Part shown: positions 17,517 through 26,827 of the stretch, piece after piece
Position numbering within the stretch: position 1 is the stretch's first letter
Layout of the letters: each line of letters begins with the position of its first letter
From: Cytobacillus oceanisediminis
Lineage (GTDB): Bacteria > Bacillota > Bacilli > Bacillales > Cytobacillaceae
NCBI RefSeq assembly: GCF_004366035.1
Contig: NZ_SOEE01000005.1
Coordinates: 248,001 to 312,000, forward strand
Reading direction: 5' to 3'
DNA length: 64,000 bases
Position numbers and translations under genes: made by a program
Notes under the pieces: model-generated
The model's input: only the letters and a program-made list of their open reading frames with translations
The model's database searches: none
Told to the model about the DNA's origin: nothing

Positions 17517-18038
17517 TTGCTTAAGATGTTTTCTACCCAGCTGACAGGCTTGTTTAAACGACTTCAGGAAAAAGAAGAGTTTTCCATCGAGGACAGTGCA
17601 CGCCTATTGGCTCAGGCTGCCGCCGGTGATGGGAAAATATATATTTACGGTACAAAAGAAATGGCTGCAATTGGCTATGAAGCCGTTCAAAGCCAGGAAC
17701 CGCTTAGAGATGCAGCGATTTTGGAAAGTGATGAGGAAGTCTCAGAAACAGACAGAGTAATCATCTTCTCAAGACATTCAGATGACGAAGACGCGGTCGC
17801 TCTGGCAAAATCTTTGTCCGAAAAAGGAATTCCCTTTGTGGCAGTGAGCACCATCAAAACCGAATGCAGTGACAATCTCGCTGATTTGGCTGATGTCCAT
17901 ATTGATTTAAAGCTTGCTAAAGGGCTTCTGCCTGATGAAGAAGGCAACCGCTTCGGCTATCCGGCTTCCATGGCTGCTTTATTCGTTTATTATGGAATCA
18001 AGTTTACGATTGAAGAGATTTTGGCGGAGTATGAATAA
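17517..18038 (+). CDS. ywjG: DUF2529 protein YwjG
   Basis: A 173-residue protein of the YwjG/DUF2529 family, divergent from spo0F as in B. subtilis. The sequence has a SIS-like alternating alpha/beta pattern (GDGKIYIYGTKEMAAIG, then DRVIIFSRHSDDEDAVALAK, landmarks given), suggesting a sugar-phosphate-binding fold without known activity. The start is TTG at 17517, 8 nt after GGAG of AAGGAG. A strong shared terminator follows. Confidence 0.85.
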   Translation: MLKMFSTQLTGLFKRLQEKEEFSIEDSARLLAQAAAGDGKIYIYGTKEMAAIGYEAVQSQEPLRDAAILESDEEVSETDRVIIFSRHSDDEDAVALAKSLSEKGIPFVAVSTIKTECSDNLADLADVHIDLKLAKGLLPDEEGNRFGYPASMAALFVYYGIKFTIEEILAEYE

Positions 18039-18045
18039 TAGATGG

Positions 18046-18080
18046 GCCGAATCAGCCTCCATTCCGGGGGCTGATTCGGC
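18046..18080. terminator. Bidirectional terminator between ywjG and the HPS-like gene
   Basis: Perfect 12-bp stem GCCGAATCAGCC / GGCTGATTCGGC with an 11-nt loop, followed on the plus strand by TGTCATTTTT, between convergent genes. Confidence 0.85.
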
Positions 18081-18082
18081 TG

Positions 18083-18709
18083 TCATTTTTGCAGTTGGCT
18101 TCTTATTGCTGAGCTAGCTTCTTTTGGTGCTTGATTACCTGTAATGGCACTTCCAACTATGACTACATCTGCAATACTATCCTTCAATTCTCCGATCGTT
18201 TTTTCTGAAATCCCGCCTGCAATAGCAACTTCGATATCATTTAACCCTTTTACCAGGCTAAATAAAGCGGGATCCGCTATAGAACCCTCTTTCTGCATAT
18301 CCTTTCCTATATGGAGACAAAATAAGTCCGCCCCCAAATCATATAGACTCTTAACTCTTTCTGCGTCCTGAATTCCCAGCAAATCAATCATAATTCTTTT
18401 ATCGGCGGCATTTGCAATCTCTAATGCCTGCTTTATCGTGCTGATATGCGAAAAGCCCATCACAGTCATAACGTCCGCCCCTGCTCTAAAGGCCTGTTCT
18501 GCTTCATATTTTCCTGCATCACAAGTTTTCATATCCGCCACAATTGTTTTTTCTGGATAGGCAGCCTTCATTTCCCGAATTATCTTCATACCATATTCTT
18601 TAATCACGCCCGTCCCGATCTCAATCCAATCGATATTTTCACAAGTTTCATCTGCGATACAGAAGCATTCCTGCTCGGTTAAGCGGTCAAGTGCAAGCTG
18701 AATTTTCAC
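18083..18709 (-). CDS. 3-hexulose-6-phosphate synthase-like / keto-gulonate-phosphate decarboxylase family protein
   Basis: A 208-residue TIM-barrel protein of the orotidine decarboxylase suprafamily. The D-x-K-x-x-D motif is D59, K61 and D64 (VADMKTCDAG). It starts VKIQLALDRL like HPS proteins. The GTG at 18709 follows AAGGAG. The LHIGKDMQ segment matches neither the HPS (VHTGYDLQ) nor the UlaD (YHRSRDAQ) form I recall, so the reaction could be formaldehyde condensation, 3-keto-gulonate-6-phosphate decarboxylation or something else. It is the last gene of the hexuronate cluster but is separated from uxuB by a terminator-like hairpin. A SIS isomerase that resembles its usual partner lies upstream in the cluster (26272-26817). 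Confidence 0.75.
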   Translation of the reverse strand: MKIQLALDRLTEQECFCIADETCENIDWIEIGTGVIKEYGMKIIREMKAAYPEKTIVADMKTCDAGKYEAEQAFRAGADVMTVMGFSHISTIKQALEIANAADKRIMIDLLGIQDAERVKSLYDLGADLFCLHIGKDMQKEGSIADPALFSLVKGLNDIEVAIAGGISEKTIGELKDSIADVVIVGSAITGNQAPKEASSAIRSQLQK

Positions 18710-18747
18710 TTCTATTCTCCTTCTTTTAGAAATGTAATTTATAAGGG

Positions 18748-18774
18748 AAAAAACCACAGGAATACTTCCTGTGG
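18748..18774 (-). terminator. Terminator between uxuB and the HPS-like gene
   Basis: Minus strand CCACAGGAA, 3-nt loop, TTCCTGTGG, then TTTTTT. A 9-bp perfect stem and T-run make this a strong intrinsic terminator inside a co-oriented cluster. The HPS-like gene starts only about 40 bp further on. Confidence 0.85.
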
Positions 18775-18788
18775 CCCTATTTTTTATA

Positions 18789-19628
18789 TTAAACTCCTGA
18801 GTAGGCCATAAAGCCGCCATCGACAGGCACTGTTACACCAGTGACAAAGCCGGAGTATTCTTCATCAGCAAGCCACAGCAGTACACCGAGCAAATCTTTC
18901 GGCTGGCCAAATCTTTTCATTGGTGTATGAGCAATAATTTTTTCTGACCTGGCCGTATGGGAACCATCTTGATTTAATAATAAATTGCGGTTCTGAGTTG
19001 TTAAGAAAAATCCCGGTGCAATTGCATTTACCCGCAAACCTGTTTCTGCGAAATGTACAGCCATCCACATTGTAAAATTATTAATGGCTGATTTGGCTGC
19101 ACTATAGGCAGGCACTTTTGTCATTGGCGAATAAGCACTCATTGATGAGACATTAATAATGATAGGTGATTCCTGCTTTAGCAGTTCTTTGCCAAAAACC
19201 TGGCTGGCTAAAAAAGTTCCGGTAAAGTTGCTGGCAAAAACCTGGGAGAAGCCTTTCTCATCCATATCAAAGAAGGACTTTTCAGAAGAAGACTCCACAT
19301 TATGGGTTTCTACAGAAGTAATGGCATCCGGGTGATTCCCCCCTGCTCCATTAATTAGTATGTCTACACTGCCAAAGTGGCTGATCACTTCTTCCCTTGC
19401 CTTTTCCATGGATTCACGATCTAAGACGTCTGCTGCAACAGCAATCGCTGTTCCCCCTGCTTTTTCAATTTCGGCTGATACCGCAGCTCCCTTTTCTGCT
19501 GTACGATTAAGAATGGCCACTTTCACCCCGTGTCTTGCGAGCTCCCTGGCCATTTCCGAGCAAAGCACACCGCTTCCTCCAGTAATTACCGCTGTTTTTC
19601 CATTTAAATTTTCATGTATTGGAAACAT
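18789..19628 (-). CDS. uxuB: D-mannonate oxidoreductase, SDR type (UxuB/YjmF)
   Basis: A 279-residue short-chain dehydrogenase closely resembling B. subtilis UxuB (YjmF). It interconverts D-fructuronate and D-mannonate. The NAD-binding motif is TGGSGVLCSEMARELA near residue 18, followed by NGAGGNHPDA near residue 95. The catalytic Ser, Tyr and Lys lie in INVSSMSAYSP and PAYSAAKSA. The start is the ATG at 19628, 7 nt after AAGGAG. An ATG at 19634 is too close to the site. uxuA follows upstream with an 11-bp gap. Confidence 0.9.
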   Translation of the reverse strand: MFPIHENLNGKTAVITGGSGVLCSEMARELARHGVKVAILNRTAEKGAAVSAEIEKAGGTAIAVAADVLDRESMEKAREEVISHFGSVDILINGAGGNHPDAITSVETHNVESSSEKSFFDMDEKGFSQVFASNFTGTFLASQVFGKELLKQESPIIINVSSMSAYSPMTKVPAYSAAKSAINNFTMWMAVHFAETGLRVNAIAPGFFLTTQNRNLLLNQDGSHTARSEKIIAHTPMKRFGQPKDLLGVLLWLADEEYSGFVTGVTVPVDGGFMAYSGV

Positions 19629-19639
19629 TAGCATTCTCC

Positions 19640-20701
19640 TTATTTCTCAGATTGATAGGCATCCCATAATCCGTGAAGATACATGATTCCAAGAGCCCGG
19701 TCATATAATCCGTAACCCGGTCTGCATTCTTCACCCCAAAGATGCCTTCCGTGGTCAGGTCGCACGTAACCCTCAAATTGAATCTCAGATAACTCTTTAA
19801 CCACACCTTTTATATTGATGGATCCATCTGCTGTTAAATGAGAAGTTTCAATAAAATCGCCGTTTTCGAATATCTTTACATTTCGGATATGTGCAAATGG
19901 TGACCTTTCGGCAAATTTCCTTGCGAGTTCAACCATATCGTTTTGCGGATTGGCTCCCAGCGATCCTGTGCAAAAGGTAATGCCGTTCGATGGTGAATCA
20001 GAGATAGAAAGGAGCTTCTGCAGACTTTCATCTCCCGTCATGATTCGCGGGAGGCCAAAAATAGACCAAGGCGGGTCATCCGGGTGGATAGCCATCTTGA
20101 TGCCTGCTTCTTCTGCCACCGGCAAAATTTCCCGTAAGAAATAGCTCAGATTGCCCCATAAGTCCTCTGCAGTTACATCCTGATAAGCCGCAAATAATTC
20201 TTTAATCCGGGACATTTTCTCTGGCTCCCAGCCTGGAAGAGTCAAATCGGAAGCCTCAGAAACCGTTTTAATTAAATCATGCGGATCCAGATTTTCCACT
20301 TTGTTCTTTTCATAAAATAACGCTGTTGAGCCATCTGGAAGGGCGCGGTATAAGTCAGTCCGCGTCCAATCAAAGACAGGCATAAAGTTATAGCAAATAA
20401 CTTTAACCCCAGATTGAGACAGATTTCGAATGGTTTTCTTATAATTTTCTATATATAAGTCCCTTTCATTGTTTCCCAGCTTAATAGATTCATGTATATT
20501 AACACTTTCCACCACATCTGCATGAAACCCAAAGGACTCTATATACTCAACTTCAGATTTAATCTCTTCTGTCTCCCAAACTTCCCCGACAGGCTTTCTA
20601 TGTAGGGCCCAAACGATTCCTTTCACATTGGGAATCTGTTTCACTTGTTCAAGAGTTACGGTATCATTATCCCTTCCATACCAGCGAAAGGTCATATTCA
20701 T
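19640..20701 (-). CDS. uxuA: Mannonate dehydratase UxuA
   Basis: A 353-residue TIM-barrel dehydratase that converts D-mannonate to 2-keto-3-deoxy-D-gluconate. Family landmarks include MTFRWYGRDND, IPNVKGIVWALH, YNFMPVFDWTRTDL, MAIHPDDPPW and YVRPDHGRHLWGE, which contains metal- and substrate-binding His and Asp. The start ATG at 20701 overlaps the kdgA stop by 4 bp (ATGA) and follows GGAGG, so the two genes are translationally coupled. Confidence 0.95.
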   Translation of the reverse strand: MNMTFRWYGRDNDTVTLEQVKQIPNVKGIVWALHRKPVGEVWETEEIKSEVEYIESFGFHADVVESVNIHESIKLGNNERDLYIENYKKTIRNLSQSGVKVICYNFMPVFDWTRTDLYRALPDGSTALFYEKNKVENLDPHDLIKTVSEASDLTLPGWEPEKMSRIKELFAAYQDVTAEDLWGNLSYFLREILPVAEEAGIKMAIHPDDPPWSIFGLPRIMTGDESLQKLLSISDSPSNGITFCTGSLGANPQNDMVELARKFAERSPFAHIRNVKIFENGDFIETSHLTADGSINIKGVVKELSEIQFEGYVRPDHGRHLWGEECRPGYGLYDRALGIMYLHGLWDAYQSEK

Positions 20702-21333
20702 TTTCCGCCGCCTCCATTAATCGTTTCGACATATTTTCCACAAAGTGCTTTTACTGATTCTTTACCGCCAGCTCTGTATGCCTTGTTTAAGTCACTTCCA
20801 ATGCCGGCTGCGACAGCGCCAGCCTCAAGCCACGCACCGACATTATCTAAATTCACCCCGCCAGTTGGCATGATGCGCACCTGTGGCAGGGGACCATTGA
20901 CTGCACCGATAAATGATGGATCAAAACGATTGGCCGGGAACAGCTTTACAATGTCACAGCCATATTCGAGAGCGGTCATGATTTCAGTTATGGTCATGCA
21001 TCCAGGAAGATATGGAATGCTGTATCGATTGCAAAGCAAGGCTATATTCTTATCAAAATGCGGACTAACAACAAATTCCGCCCCATTTAAAATGGCATGG
21101 CGGGCTGTTTCCGAATCCAGAACTGTCCCAGCCCCGATTACACCGTCTGAACCTCTTAGTGCCTGAAACACTTTTTCCGCTTCAGGTGTAGTATAAGTCA
21201 CTTCAATAGCACGAAATCCGCCTTCAATGGCAGCTTCAGAAATATCAATCGCTTCTTCTGGTGTTTTTCCACGCACAACTGAGACCACTTTCGATTCTGA
21301 TAGCTGATTTAGTTTCTCTATTTTTAAGTTCAT
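20698..21333 (-). CDS. kdgA: KDPG / 4-hydroxy-2-oxoglutarate aldolase
   Basis: A 211-residue class I aldolase that splits 2-keto-3-deoxy-6-phosphogluconate into pyruvate and glyceraldehyde-3-phosphate. The catalytic Glu44 (IEVTYTTPEA) and the Schiff-base Lys130 (DIVKLFPAN) are present, with the glycine-rich phosphate site MPTGGV. It supplies the last step of the cluster pathway. AAGGGGAG precedes the ATG, and the end overlaps uxuA. Confidence 0.93.
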   Translation of the reverse strand: MNLKIEKLNQLSESKVVSVVRGKTPEEAIDISEAAIEGGFRAIEVTYTTPEAEKVFQALRGSDGVIGAGTVLDSETARHAILNGAEFVVSPHFDKNIALLCNRYSIPYLPGCMTITEIMTALEYGCDIVKLFPANRFDPSFIGAVNGPLPQVRIMPTGGVNLDNVGAWLEAGAVAAGIGSDLNKAYRAGGKESVKALCGKYVETINGGGGK

Positions 21334-21344
21334 CTAATCTCCCC

Positions 21345-22364
21345 TTAATCGAAAACAATAACTGCTTTTCGAACCTGGTCAGGATTGTTCTCTACATATT
21401 GGAATGCTTCCTGCACTTCACTTATCGGAAAATGGTGGGTAATAAAACCGTTTGATTGAAGTTTTTCTGCATTCAGCAGAGAAACAACCTTTTCAAATTG
21501 GTTTGTCTGAAGCCTCGAACCGACAATGGTTACTTCTTTTTTCGTTATTGGCAATTGTGGAATAGAGGATGGCCGATCATCAAACCCCAGAACAACTACC
21601 GTGCCGGCAGGCGATACAAGATTTACGCCAAGCTCAAAGGTAGAATGCAGACATACTGCATCAATCACTACATTTGGTCCTTCACCATCTGTCAATTCCA
21701 ATACCCGCTCTTCTACAGACTCTTCCGATGCATGAATGATTTCATCTGCCCCATTTTCTTTTGCAAATGCTAGTCGTTCCTGCTTCAAATCACTGATAAT
21801 GACCCTAGCACCCTGCAGCTTTGCCATTTTTAAAATGCATATGCCTATCGGGCCGCTTCCCTGGATGAATACAGTATCTCCTTCTTCAACGGCCCCGCGC
21901 CATACAGCCTGAGCTCCAATGGTGTAAGGTTCAGCCAATACGACTTCATCCCATTCTAAAGATGAATTCACAACATGAAGCTGTTTTTCAGGCAATACAA
22001 AGAACTCCCGCAAGCCTCCATCTTCATGAACACCAAAAACAGATAAAGACTGACATACATTCGGACGTCCTTTTCGGCATGCGTAGCACTCTCCGCAATA
22101 GCGGATTGGCTCCACTACAACATGGTCACCAGGCTTCATTCCTGAAACATTTGACCCGACTTCAACGACTTCTCCTGCCACTTCATGGCCAACAATTCTC
22201 GGGTAGGTCGCAAGCGGGTTTGTCCCATGGTAAATATGCATATCAGACCCGCATATTCCAACTCTTTTAACTTTCACTAGAACCTCATCAGGATTGCTGA
22301 TGACCGGTTTTTCTAATTCAATAACTTCCATTTCCATTGTGTTTGGAATTTGAACTGCTTCCAT
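21345..22364 (-). CDS. Zinc-dependent alcohol dehydrogenase, hexonate dehydrogenase-like (YjmD type)
   Basis: A 339-residue medium-chain dehydrogenase. The catalytic zinc site includes GICGSDMH and GHE. The structural zinc lobe is [15 protein letters not shown]. The Rossmann motif is [14 protein letters not shown]. It resembles B. subtilis YjmD and L-gulonate/L-galactonate 5-dehydrogenases, which oxidise a hexonate to a ketouronate. In this cluster the likely job is to feed D-fructuronate or tagaturonate into UxuB (inference). GGGGGT precedes the ATG. It lies between kdgA and the TRAP permease genes. Confidence 0.85.
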   Translation of the reverse strand: MEAVQIPNTMEMEVIELEKPVISNPDEVLVKVKRVGICGSDMHIYHGTNPLATYPRIVGHEVAGEVVEVGSNVSGMKPGDHVVVEPIRYCGECYACRKGRPNVCQSLSVFGVHEDGGLREFFVLPEKQLHVVNSSLEWDEVVLAEPYTIGAQAVWRGAVEEGDTVFIQGSGPIGICILKMAKLQGARVIISDLKQERLAFAKENGADEIIHASEESVEERVLELTDGEGPNVVIDAVCLHSTFELGVNLVSPAGTVVVLGFDDRPSSIPQLPITKKEVTIVGSRLQTNQFEKVVSLLNAEKLQSNGFITHHFPISEVQEAFQYVENNPDQVRKAVIVFD

Positions 22365-22375
22365 TTTTTTACCCC

Positions 22376-23650
22376 CTATTCAAATAAACTCGGAAGGAAC
22401 ATTGAGATTTGCGGCACGAAAGCCACAAGCATTAAGACAGCCAGGCTGACACCTAAGAATGGCAGTAATTCTTTTGCTGTTTTTCCAATTGAGACTTTGC
22501 CAATCTGGGATGCTACGAATAGACATACACCAACTGGCGGTGTTACAAGGCCAATAACAAGGTTCAATACCATCATGACGCCAAATTGAACCGGATCCAT
22601 ACCGATGGATGCAGCTACAGGCAATAACACCGGGAATAATATAACCAGAGCAGCAATCGTCTCCATGAACGTTCCAACAAACAACAGCAGCAAATTAATC
22701 AATAAAATAACAACAATTGGGTTTGTTGAAATCCCCAGAATGGCATCTGCAACCATTTGAGGAATTTGCTCACTTATCATAATCCAGCCAAACAGGTTGG
22801 CAAAGCCTACAAGAAGCATGATCGAAGCGGTACCTGTCATGGAAGAGAGCATAATTTCCGGTATTTTTTTAATAGGAAGTTCTTTATAAACGAAAATCCC
22901 AATGACAAAGGCATACAATACCGCAATGACTGAAGCTTCAGTCGGTGTGAAGTAGCCTCCTAGAATTCCATATAAAATAATAACTGTCATAAACAACGCC
23001 CAGAATGCACCAGTAAAGCTTTTCCATATTACCTTTAATGACTTTCTTTCACCTTTGGGATAATTTCTCTTAACAGAGATAATATAGGTGGGGATCATTA
23101 GACCAACGCCAAGTAATAAACCAGGAAGAGCACCGGCCAAAAACAGGTCACCGATTGATACCGACGCAAGTGTACCCACGATAATCATTGGAAGTGACGG
23201 CGGTATAATAGGTCCAACTGTTGAAGACGATGCTGTTACAGCAGCAGAAAAGCCTGCTCCGTACCCTTCTTTTTTCATTGCAGGAATAAGAATAGCTCCT
23301 ATACTCGCTGTGTCTGCCAAGGCTGTACCTGAAATACCTGCAAATCCCATTGAGGATCCAACATTCGCTAAGCCAAGCCCCCCGCGGATATGGCCGAAGC
23401 AATTATTCGCAAACTGAATGATGCGATCTGTAATACCGCCAGCATTCATTAAGTTTCCTGCCAGAATAAACCCGGGAATACAGAGCAAAACAAAGGAGTT
23501 TAATCCTCCAAACATTTTTTGCGGAATGATGCTTAATGGGATATCAGCCAGTATTAAATAAAAAAGTGAAGATAGGCCAAGGCTGAATGCTACTGGCACG
23601 CCTAAGAATATCAGGATTATGAACGAGAAAAACAAAATGGCTGCCATCAT
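22376..23650 (-). CDS. dctM: TRAP transporter large permease (DctM/SiaM)
   Basis: A 424-residue permease with about 12 membrane segments. It has the DctM signatures [12 protein letters not shown]-like (here [16 protein letters not shown]), [11 protein letters not shown] and a late [15 protein letters not shown]. It uses a sodium gradient to import the acid delivered by DctP. Its start ATGATG overlaps the dctQ stop by 4 bp, as is usual for TRAP membrane subunits. Confidence 0.93.
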   Translation of the reverse strand: MMAAILFFSFIILIFLGVPVAFSLGLSSLFYLILADIPLSIIPQKMFGGLNSFVLLCIPGFILAGNLMNAGGITDRIIQFANNCFGHIRGGLGLANVGSSMGFAGISGTALADTASIGAILIPAMKKEGYGAGFSAAVTASSSTVGPIIPPSLPMIIVGTLASVSIGDLFLAGALPGLLLGVGLMIPTYIISVKRNYPKGERKSLKVIWKSFTGAFWALFMTVIILYGILGGYFTPTEASVIAVLYAFVIGIFVYKELPIKKIPEIMLSSMTGTASIMLLVGFANLFGWIMISEQIPQMVADAILGISTNPIVVILLINLLLLFVGTFMETIAALVILFPVLLPVAASIGMDPVQFGVMMVLNLVIGLVTPPVGVCLFVASQIGKVSIGKTAKELLPFLGVSLAVLMLVAFVPQISMFLPSLFE

Positions 23651-24141
23651 AGTTCCCCACCACCCATTTGTGAATTAAAGTCTTCTTCATTTCGAATTAG
23701 CCTAATGATTTTGACAATGGAATACAGTATTAAAAACGAACTCATGATAAATATTGCAGCATGGATTACCGACATCTGAAAAGGCATTGTGGCTGAAGTC
23801 TGGTTTCCCCCTAGCTGTGTAAAGAACCATCCTTCTTTAACAAGAACCCCGCTTAACCATATAATCAGCAAATAAATTCCAATTTCATAATACCGGCGAA
23901 AAGCATGTGACATTTTCGTGAGAATCAGATCCACATTAATAAATTCGCCTCGAAGCAAAGCTAGCGGTGCCCCAAAGCAAATGGAGTATATAAACAAATA
24001 TCGCGTAAGTTCTTCAGTCCAAATGGCTGTGTAGGGAAGATAGCGCGACATGATTTGGATGGTAACCACGATAATAACCCCTGAAAAACTTATAACAGTC
24101 AAAAAGGCTAATATTCGGTCAAGCCAAGTTCGAATCTTCAT
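23647..24141 (-). CDS. dctQ: TRAP transporter small permease (DctQ)
   Basis: A 164-residue protein with four membrane segments, including the conserved W-T-E-E-L-T-R-Y motif (TAIWTEELTRYLF) typical of DctQ. The start is the ATG at 24141 (MKIRTWLDR) behind GGAAGGA. The frame open to 24180 lacks support. It couples to dctM by stop/start overlap. Confidence 0.9.
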   Translation of the reverse strand: MKIRTWLDRILAFLTVISFSGVIIVVTIQIMSRYLPYTAIWTEELTRYLFIYSICFGAPLALLRGEFINVDLILTKMSHAFRRYYEIGIYLLIIWLSGVLVKEGWFFTQLGGNQTSATMPFQMSVIHAAIFIMSSFLILYSIVKIIRLIRNEEDFNSQMGGGEL

Positions 24142-24162
24142 TTTTCCATTCCTTCCTTTAAT

Positions 24163-24200
24163 TAAAGGCACTGCTGGCAAAAAAGTCAGCGGTGCCTTTA
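24163..24200 (-). promoter_or_regulatory. Intercistronic hairpin between dctP and dctQ
   Basis: A 14-bp stem (TAAAGGCACTGCTG at 24163-24176 with CAGCGGTGCCTTTA at 24187-24200, one wobble pair) and a 10-nt loop. There is no T-run after it. Such a structure after a binding-protein gene usually stabilises the upstream message or partly terminates, giving more DctP than permease. Confidence 0.6.
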
Positions 24201-24219
24201 ACTTGTTCCAATAAGACTA

Positions 24220-25224
24220 TTATTCTGCCTCTAGAATTTTTTCATAAAGCTCATACTGTTTTGGCTTAAGGCTATCTTTGATCGCAGGCTGCATTTTTTC
24301 ACGGAAGGCATCCTGATCAACATCAACAAACTCCATTCCTTCACTTTCTAGCTCAGACTCTATCTTTGAAATCTCTTCATCATAAAGTTTTTCTCCAAAT
24401 GCCTGCGCTTCTGCAGCTGCTTCTGTCACAGCCTTTTTCTGTTCATCATTCAAAGCCTCAAACTGCTTGTTGCCAATTAGGATATAAATCCATGAATATA
24501 CATGCTCTGTACGATTCACATACTTTTGAACCTCATACAATCCGCCGCTCTGAATTAAGTCAACCGGATTTTCCTGTCCTTTAATAACTCCTTGCTGGAG
24601 GCCGGTAAATACTTCATTGAAGTCCATAACCTGCGGCTTAGCACCTGCGGCTTCCCAGACTTTTAGGAACAACGGAACATTTGGCACTCGCATGGAAAAG
24701 CCCTTTAAATCAGATGGTGACTCAATAGGTTCACTTGAAGTCAAGTTACGTGGAGCACGTGTATGATAATACAAAGGAGTCAAGCCAACCTTTTCAGTGA
24801 TTTCCTTTTCAATTTCTTCACCGATTTCCCCTTCTACAACCGTTTTTACATGGTCAAGATCACGGAAGGCATACGGTACTGCCATTAAAGCAGCTTTAGG
24901 TGCCCAGTTTTGCATGGTTTCACCAGAAATGACCAAGTCAGCTGTACCCGCCTGGATAGCATTGATTGTATCTGTTTCTCCGCCAAGAGAGTTATTCGGG
25001 AAAATTTGAATTTCAATTTGTCCGTCTGTTTTTTCATTAACCAGATCTGCAAATTCCTCAGCCGTTTTATGCCAAATATGATTTTCGTCTGCCAAGTGGC
25101 CAAACTTCCACTTAATTACTTCTCCATCCTGTTTCTCGCTGCTTGCACCATTGGAACCGCCGGAACCGCAGGCACTAAGCATCATTGCAGCTGCTAAAAC
25201 ACCAGATAACCACTTCAATTTCAT
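24220..25224 (-). CDS. dctP: TRAP transporter substrate-binding lipoprotein (DctP)
   Basis: A 334-residue extracytoplasmic binding protein with a lipoprotein signal peptide ending LSAC. Family features are WKFGHLADENHIWHK at the mature N-terminus, GETDTINAIQAGTADLV and the ligand-contact region RAPRNLTS, whose arginine usually binds the substrate carboxylate. The substrate is probably a sugar acid, given the neighbours. The start ATG at 25224 lies 7 nt after GGGGAG. The ATG at 25230 is too close to it. Confidence 0.92.
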   Translation of the reverse strand: MKLKWLSGVLAAAMMLSACGSGGSNGASSEKQDGEVIKWKFGHLADENHIWHKTAEEFADLVNEKTDGQIEIQIFPNNSLGGETDTINAIQAGTADLVISGETMQNWAPKAALMAVPYAFRDLDHVKTVVEGEIGEEIEKEITEKVGLTPLYYHTRAPRNLTSSEPIESPSDLKGFSMRVPNVPLFLKVWEAAGAKPQVMDFNEVFTGLQQGVIKGQENPVDLIQSGGLYEVQKYVNRTEHVYSWIYILIGNKQFEALNDEQKKAVTEAAAEAQAFGEKLYDEEISKIESELESEGMEFVDVDQDAFREKMQPAIKDSLKPKQYELYEKILEAE

Positions 25225-25250
25225 TATCATTCTCCCCTTTTTCTATAGGT

Positions 25251-26261
25251 TTAGTTTGTTAAAAACTGATGGACAGTTGAAGCAATTGTTATCCCTTTTT
25301 CAAGGTTTCTTTCTTCATTCATTTGTTCAATTTCACCCGGAACAAGAACACTTTTAAAGCCCGGAGCCGGAGGTGCCTGGCGGATTTCTGCCATCATTTG
25401 ATCCATATTCTCAAGGAATGCTTCTGCATCCGTAAAGAATGCCGGATTAATTGCACAGAAATAATGGCCAAGTTTCCGTTTCTTATCCAGGTCTCCATAC
25501 ATCTTGGCTACATGCGGCCCAAAAGCGGCACCTGCAAGCAAACCTGAGAAGATGTCGACAATCATTGATAGCCCATAGCCCTTAGGCCCGCCAAACGGAG
25601 AAAGTGAAACGACTTGGGAAGGATCTGTTACGGTTTTCCCATTCTCGTCCACACCCCACCCTTCTGGAATTTCTTTCCCTTCCTCCTTATATTGAAGGAT
25701 CTTCCCCAGTGCTACATTCGATGTTGCCATGTCCAGGATGAATGGTTTATGTGATTTTGCCGGTACGCCATAGGCGACTGGATTGGTTCCAAGGAAAGCA
25801 TCTTTGCCTCCAAAAGGCACGACAATTTTATCAGTATGGGTCATCGCTACCCCAATCAGGTTTTCCTCTGCCGCATTTTGAACGAAATAGCTCAGTGCCC
25901 CGCAATGGCTGCTATTAATTGCTGTTACCATTCCCACACCATTTTCCTTTGCCATATGGATGGCATGATTCATGGCTTCATCTGCAATGACGTGTCCAAA
26001 TCCGTCATCCCCATCGACTACGCCTGTCACAGGGCCGGTTTTATTGAATGTAATCTCCGCTTTAGGATTAATTCCTCCAGCATTAAGACGATTCACATAA
26101 TGCTCAGTACGTAAAACACCATGTGAATTAACATTTCTTAAATCCGCATGAACCAGTATTTCCGCAACTTTTTCTGCATGTTCTTGCATTAAGCCGGCAT
26201 CTGTTAATTTCTGCACTACTAGTTTCATAGCTTCTTTATGATGAATTGTCACAGTAGACAT
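25251..26261 (-). CDS. Ldh2/malate dehydrogenase-family oxidoreductase (AllD/DlgD-like)
   Basis: A 336-residue NAD(P)-dependent oxidoreductase of the malate/L-sulfolactate/ureidoglycolate family, which lacks a classical Rossmann fold. Landmarks are [14 protein letters not shown] with the catalytic His near residue 46, [35 protein letters not shown] and [11 protein letters not shown]. Relatives reduce 2,3-diketo-L-gulonate or oxidise 2-hydroxy acids. Here it may act on a sugar acid upstream of the KDG route (inference). The ATG at 26261 follows GGGGG. The frame open to 26348 overlaps the SIS gene and is not used. Confidence 0.85.
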   Translation of the reverse strand: MSTVTIHHKEAMKLVVQKLTDAGLMQEHAEKVAEILVHADLRNVNSHGVLRTEHYVNRLNAGGINPKAEITFNKTGPVTGVVDGDDGFGHVIADEAMNHAIHMAKENGVGMVTAINSSHCGALSYFVQNAAEENLIGVAMTHTDKIVVPFGGKDAFLGTNPVAYGVPAKSHKPFILDMATSNVALGKILQYKEEGKEIPEGWGVDENGKTVTDPSQVVSLSPFGGPKGYGLSMIVDIFSGLLAGAAFGPHVAKMYGDLDKKRKLGHYFCAINPAFFTDAEAFLENMDQMMAEIRQAPPAPGFKSVLVPGEIEQMNEERNLEKGITIASTVHQFLTN

Positions 26262-26271
26262 AATGATCCCC

Positions 26272-26817
26272 CTACTCCAGGTTCGTATGTTTCTTGACCA
26301 TTTCTTCGTTTGAATTTCTTTCTGATAAACTATCAATAATTGCAGCATCTAAGATAAGATGTGCGGCCTGATCAAACTGATTTCCAAGCGGCTGAATCGT
26401 ATTCGGTTCTCCTGAATGACGGTATTTTGTCGCTGCAGAAATCTGCATTCCCCCGGTAAAGCATGGCTTATGTACCGCCTCTTTATTAGTGGTTATTAAA
26501 AATACTTTTGCCCCCGCCCTGAAGGCGTTTTCAGAAAAACTTATTGTCTGTCCTGTTTTGGCTGAGCCAGATAAAACGATTAATATATCGTTCTCCTGAA
26601 TGGCCGGTGTTGTCGTTTCCCCCAAAACATAGACTGTCTTTCCGCTATGCATAAGACGCATGGCAATCGCCTTTGCCACTAAGCCTGAACGGCCTTCCCC
26701 AGTAAAGAAAAAACGAGCGTCACTCTTTAAAAGTGCTACGAAAGAGTCGTATTCATTCTTATCGACATGTGTGCATACTGCTCTCATTTCTTTGAGAATG
26801 GTATGAATCGTATCCAT
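26272..26817 (-). CDS. SIS-domain sugar-phosphate isomerase, 6-phospho-3-hexuloisomerase-like
   Basis: A 181-residue single SIS domain protein resembling 6-phospho-3-hexuloisomerase (PHI). The phosphate-binding stretch [18 protein letters not shown] is typical. However the SGSGET motif I expect in PHI reads SGSAKT (residues 83-88), with the glutamate changed to lysine, so the substrate may differ. The ATG at 26817 follows AGAGGTGG. It lies between kdgK and the Ldh2-type gene. The HPS-like gene at the cluster end could be its functional partner. Confidence 0.78.
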   Translation of the reverse strand: MDTIHTILKEMRAVCTHVDKNEYDSFVALLKSDARFFFTGEGRSGLVAKAIAMRLMHSGKTVYVLGETTTPAIQENDILIVLSGSAKTGQTISFSENAFRAGAKVFLITTNKEAVHKPCFTGGMQISAATKYRHSGEPNTIQPLGNQFDQAAHLILDAAIIDSLSERNSNEEMVKKHTNLE

Positions 26818-26827
26818 TGTCCACCTC

